Shown here: piece by piece, positions 1 to 6,039 of the stretch
How the letters are laid out: each line of letters opens with the position of its first letter
Position numbering within the stretch: the stretch's first letter is position 1
From: DAOUBP01 sp034432655
GTDB lineage: Bacteria; Chloroflexota; Anaerolineae; CG2-30-64-16
NCBI GenBank assembly: GCA_034432655.1
Contig: DAOUBP010000047.1
Coordinates: forward strand, 1-6,530
Direction: 5' to 3'
DNA: 6,530 nt
Translations under genes and position numbers: made by a program
The notes under the pieces: generated by a model
What the model was told of the DNA's origin: nothing
Seen by the model: the letters and a program-made list of their open reading frames with translations, nothing else
The model's database searches: none

Positions 1-126
1 GCCCAGGGTTGGCACTCCCTGCATCGCTTTCATCCCCGCTGGGCTCAATGGCTTCGCGTCCGCCGCCTCCCGCGCCGAATCTCCAAACTCCCGGACATCC
101 CTGGTGTCCGATGTATCGGATGTCAT
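1..126 (-). CDS. N-terminal part of a small hypothetical protein, paralogue of the 103-residue protein at 902-1213 (cut by window edge)
   Basis: The frame opens with ATG at 126-124 and runs 42 codons without a stop to the left edge, so the gene is partial. I do not recognise a named family. Its first 36 residues align with the protein at 902-1213 with 23 identities and one single-residue gap. The shared blocks are DTSDTRDV near the start and KPLSPAG-x-K-x-MQ near residues 25-36, after which the two diverge. At the DNA level, positions 93-126 match 1180-1213 at 30 of 34 bases. A weak ribosome site (GGGGG, 137-133) lies 6 bases upstream. The gene follows the membrane protein ending at 204 by 77 bases on the same strand. 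The residues are polar and charged with no membrane segment visible. The similarity to the neighbour is the main reason to call this a real gene. Its function is unknown. Confidence 0.8.
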   Translation of the reverse strand, partial: MTSDTSDTRDVREFGDSAREAADAKPLSPAGMKAMQGVPTLG

Positions 127-203
127 GAAATGCCCCCAAGACTCTCCCGCTGCGACTTAAGGAAACAACGCTGGCGTGCCCTGGCTTCTCTTTGCGCGTG
201 AGC
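127..203 (-). other. Intergenic gap of 77 bases
   Basis: This lies between the stop of the four-helix zinc-ribbon protein and the start of the left-edge small gene. Apart from the weak GGGGG ribosome site next to the ATG, I see no convincing promoter, T-tract terminator or strong hairpin. Read-through transcription from the right is the simplest assumption. Confidence 0.4.
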
Positions 204-854
204 CTATCGCCGGGTCTCAATCTCGTGCCCGCAATACATGCAGAAACGTGCGTTGGGCTTCAGCGATTGGCCGCAGTTGCTACAGAAGGCAGGTTGGCCA
301 GCGGACGGCGGCGCCCCTGGCAACGAATCGTCCACCTGAGACAGCGGCGCCCCCGGCAGCGCATAATCCACTCGCGCCGGAGGCGGCGGTGGCGATGGCG
401 CTGGAGATAAAGGCCCGGTCTCCGGCATAGCAACCTCAGCCGGCCTGGCCGCAAAATCCATGACTGCTGAGGCTAGCAAGCCGATATACCCCAGGATCAA
501 TAGCCAGCCCCCAAGGAGAAGATTATCCAGACCACCGCCAAATCTGCGCAGCAAAGACCAGGCATCCAGCAACGACCACAACCCGAGCACCGCGGCGATC
601 AGCCTGGCCACCGCGACCCGTATTCGCGCCTGGGCCGTGTCGCTGCGAGCGAAGAAGTACAGCAGCACGCAAAACACGCCGACGACCACCGTCATCCAGA
701 TCAGCCATGGATTTTCCAGTAACCCATCGCTGGTTGCCAGGGCGTAACCATTGACATCCTGTTCACATGCCCGCACCCACGGAAGAAAGAAGCTCAGGAC
801 CAGGACGAGACCGGCGATCGTGCCAAGTCTGCTTCCCGAGGATTGCTGCTTCAT
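204..854 (-). CDS. Four-helix membrane protein with C-terminal zinc ribbon
   Basis: This 216-residue protein has four predicted membrane helices (about residues 10-28, 49-69, 82-103 and 112-132). A Pro/Ala-rich linker follows, then a C-terminal zinc ribbon with pairs C191-x2-C194 and C205-x2-C208. The first helix ends in FFLPW before a short loop containing GYALATSDG. I recall such a layout in uncharacterised zinc-ribbon membrane proteins of Chloroflexota and Actinobacteria, but no function is established. With helices 1-4 as drawn, both termini and the ribbon should be cytoplasmic. The linker holds two 12-residue repeats (164-175 and 176-187), each with the core LPGAP. The start at 854 lies 7 bases from an AAGGAGG site (868-862). 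The ATG directly before it (857) is 4 bases from that site and nearly as good. A TTG-initiated extension to 932 would overlap the upstream gene and is less likely. TAG stop at 206-204. Confidence 0.85.
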   Translation of the reverse strand: MKQQSSGSRLGTIAGLVLVLSFFLPWVRACEQDVNGYALATSDGLLENPWLIWMTVVVGVFCVLLYFFARSDTAQARIRVAVARLIAAVLGLWSLLDAWSLLRRFGGGLDNLLLGGWLLILGYIGLLASAVMDFAARPAEVAMPETGPLSPAPSPPPPPARVDYALPGAPLSQVDDSLPGAPPSAGQPAFCSNCGQSLKPNARFCMYCGHEIETRR

Positions 855-861
855 CATGATG

Positions 862-868
862 CCTCCTT
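862..868 (-). promoter_or_regulatory. Ribosome binding site that sets the start of the four-helix zinc-ribbon protein
   Basis: AAGGAGG on the minus strand lies 4 bases before one ATG (857) and 7 bases before an adjacent ATG (854). This argues against the longer TTG-initiated frame from 932, which would run into the preceding gene. Confidence 0.75.
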
Positions 869-901
869 CTCTGGTTTGTATCGCCGGCGCCGGGGCCGGC
901 A

Positions 902-1213
902 TTAGCCTCTCTCCGGGCCGCGCGGCCGCCAACCCTCAGGCGTCCCCGCTGGCTTGCCTTCTTTGTCAGTTTCCGCCACCTCATGATGCCATTTGACCTC
1001 AGGCCTTTCCGTGCCCGTTTCGGCGCGGCTGGCGTCACCCAGTTCGGTGGTCGCAGATTTGGGCCGCTGGTCGGGCGACAGAGCATACCCGTCCATGTCC
1101 TGCTGCATCCTCTTCTGCCCTGCGGGGCTCAACGGCTTGGTCGCGCCGACCGATTCCTGGCTTGCATCGGTCGCTTCCTGGACGTCCCTGGTGTCCGACG
1201 TATCGAATGACAT
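902..1213 (-). CDS. Small acidic, probably disordered hypothetical protein (103 residues)
   Basis: This complete gene begins at ATG 1213 with GGAGGT (1224-1219) 5 bases upstream and ends with TAA at 904-902. The protein is rich in charged and small residues (20 Asp/Glu against 14 Lys/Arg by my count) with very few hydrophobics. It has no signal peptide or membrane segment, so an extended, disordered chain is likely. I do not recognise the family. Its N-terminal third is shared with the left-edge gene (DTSDTRDV and KPLSPAG-x-K-x-MQ), while the rest, including the C-terminal GWRPRGPERG, is not seen there. It sits 21 bases after the 67-residue gene and 47 bases before the four-helix zinc-ribbon gene. 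The conserved head with a diverging tail could fit a targeting or docking segment on variable partners or cargo. This is inference only. Confidence 0.82.
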   Translation of the reverse strand: MSFDTSDTRDVQEATDASQESVGATKPLSPAGQKRMQQDMDGYALSPDQRPKSATTELGDASRAETGTERPEVKWHHEVAETDKEGKPAGTPEGWRPRGPERG

Positions 1214-1234
1214 GGCGCACCTCCGGTTTTGCTC

Positions 1235-1438
1235 TTACGTTTCTAGCATGGCGTTGACACTCTTTTGAGCCTGGTCAGTTATCCCCTGTACCGCACGCAT
1301 CGCCTTCTGCCCCAGATACCGGCTGGGCATCGGCTTCTCGGCAGCGGCGTCCAGCACCGACCAGACGTCCTTGACCGTGTTCGCAGCTACCTTTGCGACA
1401 TCAAAGGGGATCTCAACAGCCAGCTTTTCTACCGACAT
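1235..1438 (-). CDS. Small helical hypothetical protein (67 residues)
   Basis: This complete gene starts at ATG 1438 with a strong AGGAGG (1452-1447) 8 bases upstream and ends with TAA at 1237-1235. The protein reads as two probable amphipathic helices, about residues 11-35 and 44-65, separated by a short turn (PMPSRYLG). It has no cysteines, signal peptide or membrane helix. The helix-turn-helix-hairpin size recalls small secreted or scaffold proteins such as WXG100, but the W-x-G turn motif is absent, so I do not assign that family. It follows the ATPase by 26 bases and precedes the acidic 103-residue gene by 21 bases. It is very likely co-transcribed with the ATPase and may be a small partner of it. 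Its function is unknown. Confidence 0.85.
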   Translation of the reverse strand: MSVEKLAVEIPFDVAKVAANTVKDVWSVLDAAAEKPMPSRYLGQKAMRAVQGITDQAQKSVNAMLET

Positions 1439-1464
1439 GGCAAGGCCCTCCTGTAATTCAAGCG

Positions 1465-4236
1465 CTATCCGCTCGCCGGCAACGCCTCGATGGCCCGAAC
1501 GAACGACCGCCGCATGTGCTCGGTGAACGGGAAGTCAATCTCGTGGGCCAGGTAGCAGTAGGCCGCCTCGCGTTGGCCCGGCCGGCCGGCCAGGGCCGCC
1601 GCCTCGCTGCAGACCGCTGCCACGCCGCGCCAGTTGGCCGGCCAATGTTCGGGCTCGGGCCGCTCGTCGAACGCCGCCAGCGCAGCGTGAAAGCGGCTGA
1701 CCATCTCCTTGTGCCGCGTCACCGGCTCGATGGCGTCGCGATGGGCGCACGGCTCGCCGCAGTAGCGGCAGCCGTCGAAAGGCAGCAGCGCCCGCACCTG
1801 CGCCGCGTAGAACCCGGCCATGTGCTCACGCACCGCAGCGTCGGGCAGGAAATCGGCAAAGCCCACGCCGTCCTTGTACGGCGGCACGCTCATGAAGGTC
1901 GCTTTCTCGAACCCGGTCATGAAGGTCGCGGCCTGGCCGACGCGCAGCTTGCCCATGAACCGCTCCTGCGCCTCGTCCATGATCATCGCCGCGGCCAGCG
2001 CCTCGCGATCCTGGCGGCCCGGCAGCATGTGGCCGATCTTGAGGTTGGTGTTGCGCACCGCGTCCGGCGCCAGCTTCTCCGGGCTTTGCTCGGCGATCAG
2101 CACACCCTGGCCGTAGGCCCGCATCTCCACCAGGAAGTCGCTGATCATGCGCACGGCTTTGGCCCGGGTGTCGGCCGCCACCTCGCTGGGCCCGACCGAG
2201 GCGACGTTTTCCATGATGCGGTGCGCCTCTTCGATCAGCAGCAGATGGCGCAGCCCGGCGGAGGTCTCGCCCGAGCGCCGTGCCTGGGTCTGGCGGTGCT
2301 CCCGCAGCAGGATCAGCAGGAACATCATCGCCAGCCCTTTGGCATCGTCGTTGAGCGAGTCCAGCTCCAACACGACCGGCCGGCCGAACAGCAGGTCGGG
2401 CGCGATGGAGCGCCGGCAGTTGAACATGCGCCCCTTGCTCCCGCGCAGCAGGCTGCCGATCCGCCCCTTGACCGCGGCCTGGATGTTGTCGTTGAGCTCG
2501 CCGCGGTAGCCGCGGCCTGTCACCGCCTGTACGGCCGCGCGGTAGAACTCGGCCAGGGTGGGGAAGAGGCGGCGATCGGGCCCGCTGTCCGCATCCTCAG
2601 GCCCGCTGTCGGTCAGCCGCCAGCCCCGGGCCGCATAGACCTCTTCCAGCGCCTCCTCGATGATCGAGGGCAGCACGCCGAACTGCGGCATGGCCGCGTT
2701 GATGGCGACGTTCAGCGCCTCCAGGTGTACCTCCAGCCGCACGCCCGGCAGCAGCTCGAACGGGTTCAGCCGGAAGGGTGCCGTGGTCTCGTCCCCCAGG
2801 GTGAACACCAGCAGGTTCTCGAAGCCCGGCTGGCGGATCAGCCCCCGGTACTCGGTCTTGGCCGGCTCGATCACCAGGAACGGGACATGGCGCTCCTGGA
2901 GCTGGCTCAGGATGTACAGGCAGGTGTTGGTCTTCCCGCTGCCCGGCAGGCCGGCGATCAGCCCGTGCCGCGCCAGGTCCTTCAGCCGCACGGTTACGGC
3001 GCCCCCGCGCTGGAAGCTGCCCAGGTGGATCTCGTCCGGCCTGATCTGGGCCCGCCGGCCGCCCGGCTCGAAGTCGGGCATCGGCTCGCGCACCTCGATG
3101 CCGGGCACGCCCCCGCGCACCGCAACCGGGAAGCGGAACAGGGCGGCCGCGCCGCGTGCATCGGCCAGGTAGCGGAGGCGCTGCAAGGCCGGGCTTTCCT
3201 CGGCCTGCGTGCGACCCCACGGGGTCAGGATCAGGTGGTGCAGGGTGCGCGCCGCGGCCTGTGCCTCGGCCTCGGTGCCGGGATAGACGACCTCGGCCGC
3301 GGAGATCAGCTCGTCCTCGCCCCTGGTGGCCGACCGGGCGGCGAACGCAGCCCCCAACGTTTGGGCGATGCTGACGGCGGCGAAACGGTCCGGGCTGGCG
3401 GCCTGGGCCACCATCACGAAGGGCTGGTTCAGCCGGCGCAATTGGGCCGCGTAGACCCGGGCCACGGCGGCCGCCTGCGGATCGGCCCAGCGGCCGCTGT
3501 ACTCCACGCTGTGCGCGCTGCGCTGCCAGTCGGCCGCGGTCTGGGCGGTCGCGGCCGCGGCCGCCAACGCCCGATATTCAACCGCCCCGAGGCGGGTCGG
3601 CTCCAGGTGCAGGTTGACCACACACGGCACGGCCTGGCGCAGCAGCGCCTCGAACGGCTGCAGGAACGCGCCGGCCGGCCCCCAGTAGGGGTAGACCACG
3701 TAGGCCTCGCCCTGCGCCCAGGAGAAGGCCACCACCTCCTCCCGCTGCCGCACCTCCACGATGAAGGGGGCGGCCAGCGGCGTGCGCAAGGCGGCCAGCT
3801 CGGCCGGGGTCGTCACCGGCTGCACCAGCAGGCCGAAGGTCTGTGCCAGCCGCGCCAGGTCGGCCGCCAGCTGCTCGGCGGCGGTTTGTGCCGCATCGGG
3901 CCGGGCCAGGACGCGCGCCAACAGCGCGATCTCGATGCCGGCGCGCTCCGGCCGGTAGATATAGCGCAGGCTGAAAGCCGCGCTCTGCCACTTCCAGAGA
4001 TTGGCGATGAGCTGCGCCTGGCGTTCGAGCAGTTCCGCCAGCCGCTCGGCATCGTCCCCGCCGACCAACGTCTGATCGGCCAGGAAGTCGGGCAGATGGG
4101 GCACGCGCAACCCTACCACGACCCGCTGCACGGGGATCGCCGCTCCGCTGGCGCCGACAGCCAGTCCGTGCGCCGGCCACAGGGCGTGTTCCGGCGACTC
4201 GTGGGCCTGATCAGGGAAAGTTTGCAGCGCGACCAT
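1465..4236 (-). CDS. HerA/VirB4-like P-loop ATPase with C-terminal cysteine cluster
   Basis: This 923-residue protein belongs to the HerA/FtsK superfamily of hexameric motors that move DNA or protein through a ring. Walker A is GLPGSGKT (residues 429-436), followed by FLVIEPAKTEYR (453-464) and FRLNPFE (488-494). The strand VVLELDSL is at 621-628, Walker B LLLIEEAH at 665-672, and the sensor region LIAEQSPEKL near 713-722 with RNTNLK at 728-733. These match my memory of a broad bacterial family annotated only as 'ATP-binding protein' or DUF87/HerA domain. A C-x2-C-x3-C-x-H cluster (C823, C826, C830, H832) may bind zinc. The roughly 400-residue N-terminal region, with RYIYRPE at 91-97, has no membrane helix and may resemble VirB4/TraC-type N-domains. 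No nuclease domain is visible in it or next to it. The ATG lies 2 bases after the upstream stop (TGACCATG) with no strong ribosome site, so translational coupling is likely. TAG stop at 1467-1465. A linker near 543-553 repeats DSGP. The cargo is unknown. Confidence 0.93.
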   Translation of the reverse strand: MVALQTFPDQAHESPEHALWPAHGLAVGASGAAIPVQRVVVGLRVPHLPDFLADQTLVGGDDAERLAELLERQAQLIANLWKWQSAAFSLRYIYRPERAGIEIALLARVLARPDAAQTAAEQLAADLARLAQTFGLLVQPVTTPAELAALRTPLAAPFIVEVRQREEVVAFSWAQGEAYVVYPYWGPAGAFLQPFEALLRQAVPCVVNLHLEPTRLGAVEYRALAAAAATAQTAADWQRSAHSVEYSGRWADPQAAAVARVYAAQLRRLNQPFVMVAQAASPDRFAAVSIAQTLGAAFAARSATRGEDELISAAEVVYPGTEAEAQAAARTLHHLILTPWGRTQAEESPALQRLRYLADARGAAALFRFPVAVRGGVPGIEVREPMPDFEPGGRRAQIRPDEIHLGSFQRGGAVTVRLKDLARHGLIAGLPGSGKTNTCLYILSQLQERHVPFLVIEPAKTEYRGLIRQPGFENLLVFTLGDETTAPFRLNPFELLPGVRLEVHLEALNVAINAAMPQFGVLPSIIEEALEEVYAARGWRLTDSGPEDADSGPDRRLFPTLAEFYRAAVQAVTGRGYRGELNDNIQAAVKGRIGSLLRGSKGRMFNCRRSIAPDLLFGRPVVLELDSLNDDAKGLAMMFLLILLREHRQTQARRSGETSAGLRHLLLIEEAHRIMENVASVGPSEVAADTRAKAVRMISDFLVEMRAYGQGVLIAEQSPEKLAPDAVRNTNLKIGHMLPGRQDREALAAAMIMDEAQERFMGKLRVGQAATFMTGFEKATFMSVPPYKDGVGFADFLPDAAVREHMAGFYAAQVRALLPFDGCRYCGEPCAHRDAIEPVTRHKEMVSRFHAALAAFDERPEPEHWPANWRGVAAVCSEAAALAGRPGQREAAYCYLAHEIDFPFTEHMRRSFVRAIEALPASG

Positions 4237-4238
4237 GG

Positions 4239-5150
4239 TCAGATCAACCGCCGGCGGAACCCGTACTCCGCGGCCGGGGGCATCAGCCGCTGCTCGATGC
4301 CTACGGCGTCCAGCGCCTCGCGCACCGTCTGCTCGACCGACTTCTCCAACGCCACGGTGTCGTCAACGTCGAACTCGTTGGGCGGCACGCGCAGCGCAGC
4401 CAGGGCGTCCTTTTCGGTGAGCCATTTGTAGATGGTGAAGAGCTCAAGGATGCCCAGCGCCAACCAGGTGAAGAGGTAGACCGGTCCCAGGCAGCAGGTC
4501 AGGAGCATCAAGCCCTGCAGGTCGCCTCCGATCCCGCCGAACAGGCTCACGCCGACCTGGCTAAACGCATTATTGTAAACGATGGGATAGAGCAGCGCGA
4601 ACAGAAGTGCGGCTGCCAGGAGCAAGACCCGCAAGTTGCTGATCGGCCCCTTGAAGTAGGTGACCTGTGAGACATAGAGATCCTGGCCGAAGCGGGCGAT
4701 GTAGAGCCCGGCCGTGGTCAGGCCGCGACGGATCAGGAAGTACGGCCGGGTGTCCACCAGCACGCCCTGGCGCACCAGCTTCACCGGCTCGACCGTTGCG
4801 CCGGGGATCGCGCGGCGCTCGAAGCGCGCGGTGACCATCTCTTGCAGGGCCTCGGCGCGCTCGCCCTGGTCGTTGATGAGCCAGGCGACGTGCCGGCCGC
4901 GCATGCCGTAACCGGCGAATGGCCCCCAGATGTTGATCGGCACCCTGCCGACGCTCTCCATCTGGCCGATGAGCCTGTCGCTCATGGCCTGAGGCCCCGG
5001 CGCGGGAGGCGGCGTAAGCGTTGGGCCGGGCTGCGCTTCCGGGATGAGCGGGGGCGCTTCGGCTGGCGTTGGCGCCGGCAGGCGGGACCCGCAAGACATG
5101 CAGAACGGCCCAGGGCCGGGATCGGCGGTGCCACAATGAGGACAGATCAT
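4239..5150 (-). CDS. Membrane protein with N-terminal zinc ribbon and soluble domain
   Basis: This 303-residue protein starts with a zinc ribbon (C3-x2-C6 and C17-x2-C20). A Pro-rich linker (about 24-55) follows, then a soluble domain (about 60-170) containing RRGLTTAGLYIARFG. There is a membrane region with one helix near 174-192 and one or two more between about 200 and 240, and a charged cytoplasmic tail with an acidic segment (DVDD at 261-264). I recall similar uncharacterised zinc-ribbon proteins in Chloroflexota but know no function. I place the start at 5150, because AAAAGGAG (5166-5159) lies 8 bases before this ATG and the zinc ribbon begins at once. The longer GTG-initiated frame from 5192 adds 14 residues without support and would begin inside the inverted repeat. 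Its TGA stop is 2 bases before the ATPase ATG, which points to a paired role. It could be the membrane anchor or docking partner of the ATPase (inference). Confidence 0.88.
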   Translation of the reverse strand: MICPHCGTADPGPGPFCMSCGSRLPAPTPAEAPPLIPEAQPGPTLTPPPAPGPQAMSDRLIGQMESVGRVPINIWGPFAGYGMRGRHVAWLINDQGERAEALQEMVTARFERRAIPGATVEPVKLVRQGVLVDTRPYFLIRRGLTTAGLYIARFGQDLYVSQVTYFKGPISNLRVLLLAAALLFALLYPIVYNNAFSQVGVSLFGGIGGDLQGLMLLTCCLGPVYLFTWLALGILELFTIYKWLTEKDALAALRVPPNEFDVDDTVALEKSVEQTVREALDAVGIEQRLMPPAAEYGFRRRLI

Positions 5151-5158
5151 ACGATAAG

Positions 5159-5166
5159 CTCCTTTT
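5159..5166 (-). promoter_or_regulatory. Ribosome binding site that sets the start of the N-terminal zinc-ribbon protein
   Basis: AAAAGGAG on the minus strand lies 8 bases before the ATG at 5150. It lies downstream of the possible GTG start at 5192, so it can only serve the shorter protein. Confidence 0.8.
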
Positions 5167-5190
5167 GTCGAATGAAAACAAGCAGCGCTC

Positions 5191-5223
5191 ACGTGCCAGG
5201 CACCTCGGAGGTGCCTGGCACGT
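5191..5223. repeat. Perfect 33-base inverted repeat, possible REP-like element or mRNA hairpin
   Basis: The arm ACGTGCCAGGCACCTC (5191-5206) is exactly mirrored by GAGGTGCCTGGCACGT (5208-5223) around a single central G. As RNA it could form a stem of about 14 pairs with a five-base loop. It sits in the 90-base gap between the lipoprotein gene and the N-terminal zinc-ribbon gene, the widest gap in the run. No T-tract follows directly on either strand, so it is not a classic intrinsic terminator. Short GTGCCTGGCAC palindromes recur between genes in many bacterial genomes, in my recollection, and some belong to REP-type families moved by Y1 (RAYT) transposases. Only one copy is present here. It could also protect or process the mRNA and shift expression between upstream and downstream genes. 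Confidence 0.85.
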
Positions 5224-5226
5224 CCA

Positions 5227-5238
5227 CGGAAATTTCCG
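5227..5238. repeat. 12-base perfect palindrome CGGAAATTTCCG
   Basis: This palindrome lies directly after the TAG stop of the lipoprotein gene (5243-5241) and 3 bases from the larger inverted repeat. It could be an operator half-site pair or part of one composite element. Chance occurrence is also possible at this length. Confidence 0.45.
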
Positions 5239-5240
5239 GA

Positions 5241-6017
5241 CTAGCTCCCGCGCGGCGGAATGGCCTGACCGCAATGCATGCAGAACTTCGCGTCAGGGAG
5301 CGTTGGCTGTCCACAGTGAGGACAGAATCCCCCGCGCCCGGCAACCGGCACTGCGGCCGCGGCCACCGCGACCTGGCCGGCCGGACGCCGACGCAAGAAG
5401 ACGAGGGCGAGCGCGGCAACTGCTGCCACGGCCAGGAGGACGAGCATGATCGTGAGCCAGTTCGTGCTGCTGGCCGGCGTGACAATGGCCTGCAGCGTCT
5501 CGGTGCCTGTCCAAACGATGGTGTTGTCGTCGCTGCGCTGGTTGTTGGTTTGCAGGATCTTGCCGACATGTATCCTCACTGTGTTCTGCATGCCGGACAG
5601 ATCGTAGTTCGGGTTGGCGGAGACGGACAGCGCATCCTGGCCCTGGTATTGGATCTTCGTAACTTTGATGCCATAAGAGTCCCCGAGGTTCTCGTACCCG
5701 GTACCGCTGATGGAGATGCGATAGACGATCTCATCGGCGCTCCTGGAACTCTCCTTACGCCAGGAGAACCTGGCGCCCTCAGCGGCCGCTTGCTGCTCCA
5801 TCTGCCTGAACTGCGACTCGATGGCTGCGGTCCCGCCGACCAGCGCCAGGCCCGCCGCGGGCACGACGATCCGGCTGGTTGCGTCGAAGCGATCGCCGGT
5901 GAGGAGCGTCAGATCGGTCTCAACGGACCCGCCGCAGGCGCTCAGGATCAAGGCGAAAGACACGAGAATTACAATCAAAATGGTGGGATATCTCGTTGAG
6001 GGTGCGGTCATTGTCAC
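5241..6017 (-). CDS. LppM-like (DUF3153-type) lipoprotein with membrane helix and C-terminal zinc ribbon
   Basis: This 258-residue protein has an N-terminal signal segment (about 11-27) ending in the lipobox L25-S-A-C28, so Cys28 should be lipidated and anchored on the outer face of the membrane. The exported part (about 29-185) is beta-rich; segments such as ETDLTLLTGDRF, GMQNTVRIHVGKI and NTIVWTGTETLQA resemble the LppM/DUF3153 type. That assignment is from memory and moderate. A membrane helix (about 188-208, ending in Arg-Arg-Arg) then returns the chain to the cytoplasm. A Val/Ala linker and a zinc ribbon follow (C232-x2-C235, C246-x2-C249). The start is GTG at 6017 with AGGAGG (6028-6023) 5 bases upstream. 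An ATG at 6011 is 11 bases from the site and is the alternative. It lies 22 bases after the Asp-box gene and ends with TAG. It could relay an outside signal to a cytoplasmic partner (inference). Confidence 0.87.
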   Translation of the reverse strand: MTMTAPSTRYPTILIVILVSFALILSACGGSVETDLTLLTGDRFDATSRIVVPAAGLALVGGTAAIESQFRQMEQQAAAEGARFSWRKESSRSADEIVYRISISGTGYENLGDSYGIKVTKIQYQGQDALSVSANPNYDLSGMQNTVRIHVGKILQTNNQRSDDNTIVWTGTETLQAIVTPASSTNWLTIMLVLLAVAAVAALALVFLRRRPAGQVAVAAAAVPVAGRGGFCPHCGQPTLPDAKFCMHCGQAIPPRGS

Positions 6018-6039
6018 GGGATCCTCCTCGCGAGCTGAT

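Noticed and set aside
883..900. GCCGGC repeats able to form a GC hairpin between the 103-residue gene and the four-helix gene
   Set aside because: The stem is short, made of self-palindromic hexamers common in GC-rich DNA, and no T-tract follows. It is not supportable as a terminator.
855..932. Longer start (TTG at 932) for the four-helix zinc-ribbon protein
   Set aside because: It would overlap the preceding gene by 31 bases and lacks a ribosome site, whereas AAGGAGG fits the ATG pair at 857/854.
735..1110. Similar peptides QDMDGYAL (103-residue protein) and QDVNGYAL (loop of the four-helix protein)
   Set aside because: The match is short, the surrounding DNA is not convincingly alike, and the GY-x-LAT loop fits what I recall of the membrane protein type. 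Chance is the likely cause.
1235..1438. WXG100/ESX-type secreted protein of a type VII system
   Set aside because: The size and helical hairpin fit loosely, but there is no W-x-G turn and the ATPase is HerA/VirB4-like with one P-loop, not a multi-domain EccC/EssC type.
1465..4236. HerA-type phage defence system (HerA with NurA, Sir2 or DUF4297)
   Set aside because: No nuclease or NADase gene is adjacent on either side within the window, and the neighbours are membrane and small proteins instead.
1393..4431. Open frame of 1012 codons on the plus strand, longer than the ATPase gene opposite it
   Set aside because: It mirrors the ATPase gene, is rich in Arg, Gly, His and Gln without any motif, and runs over three genes on the other strand. 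The minus strand has Walker A, Walker B and other motifs. High GC content leaves few stops in the antisense frame.
4842..5999. Open frame of 385 codons on the plus strand
   Set aside because: It lies antisense to the lipoprotein and zinc-ribbon genes and reads straight through the intergenic inverted repeat. It has no recognisable domain.
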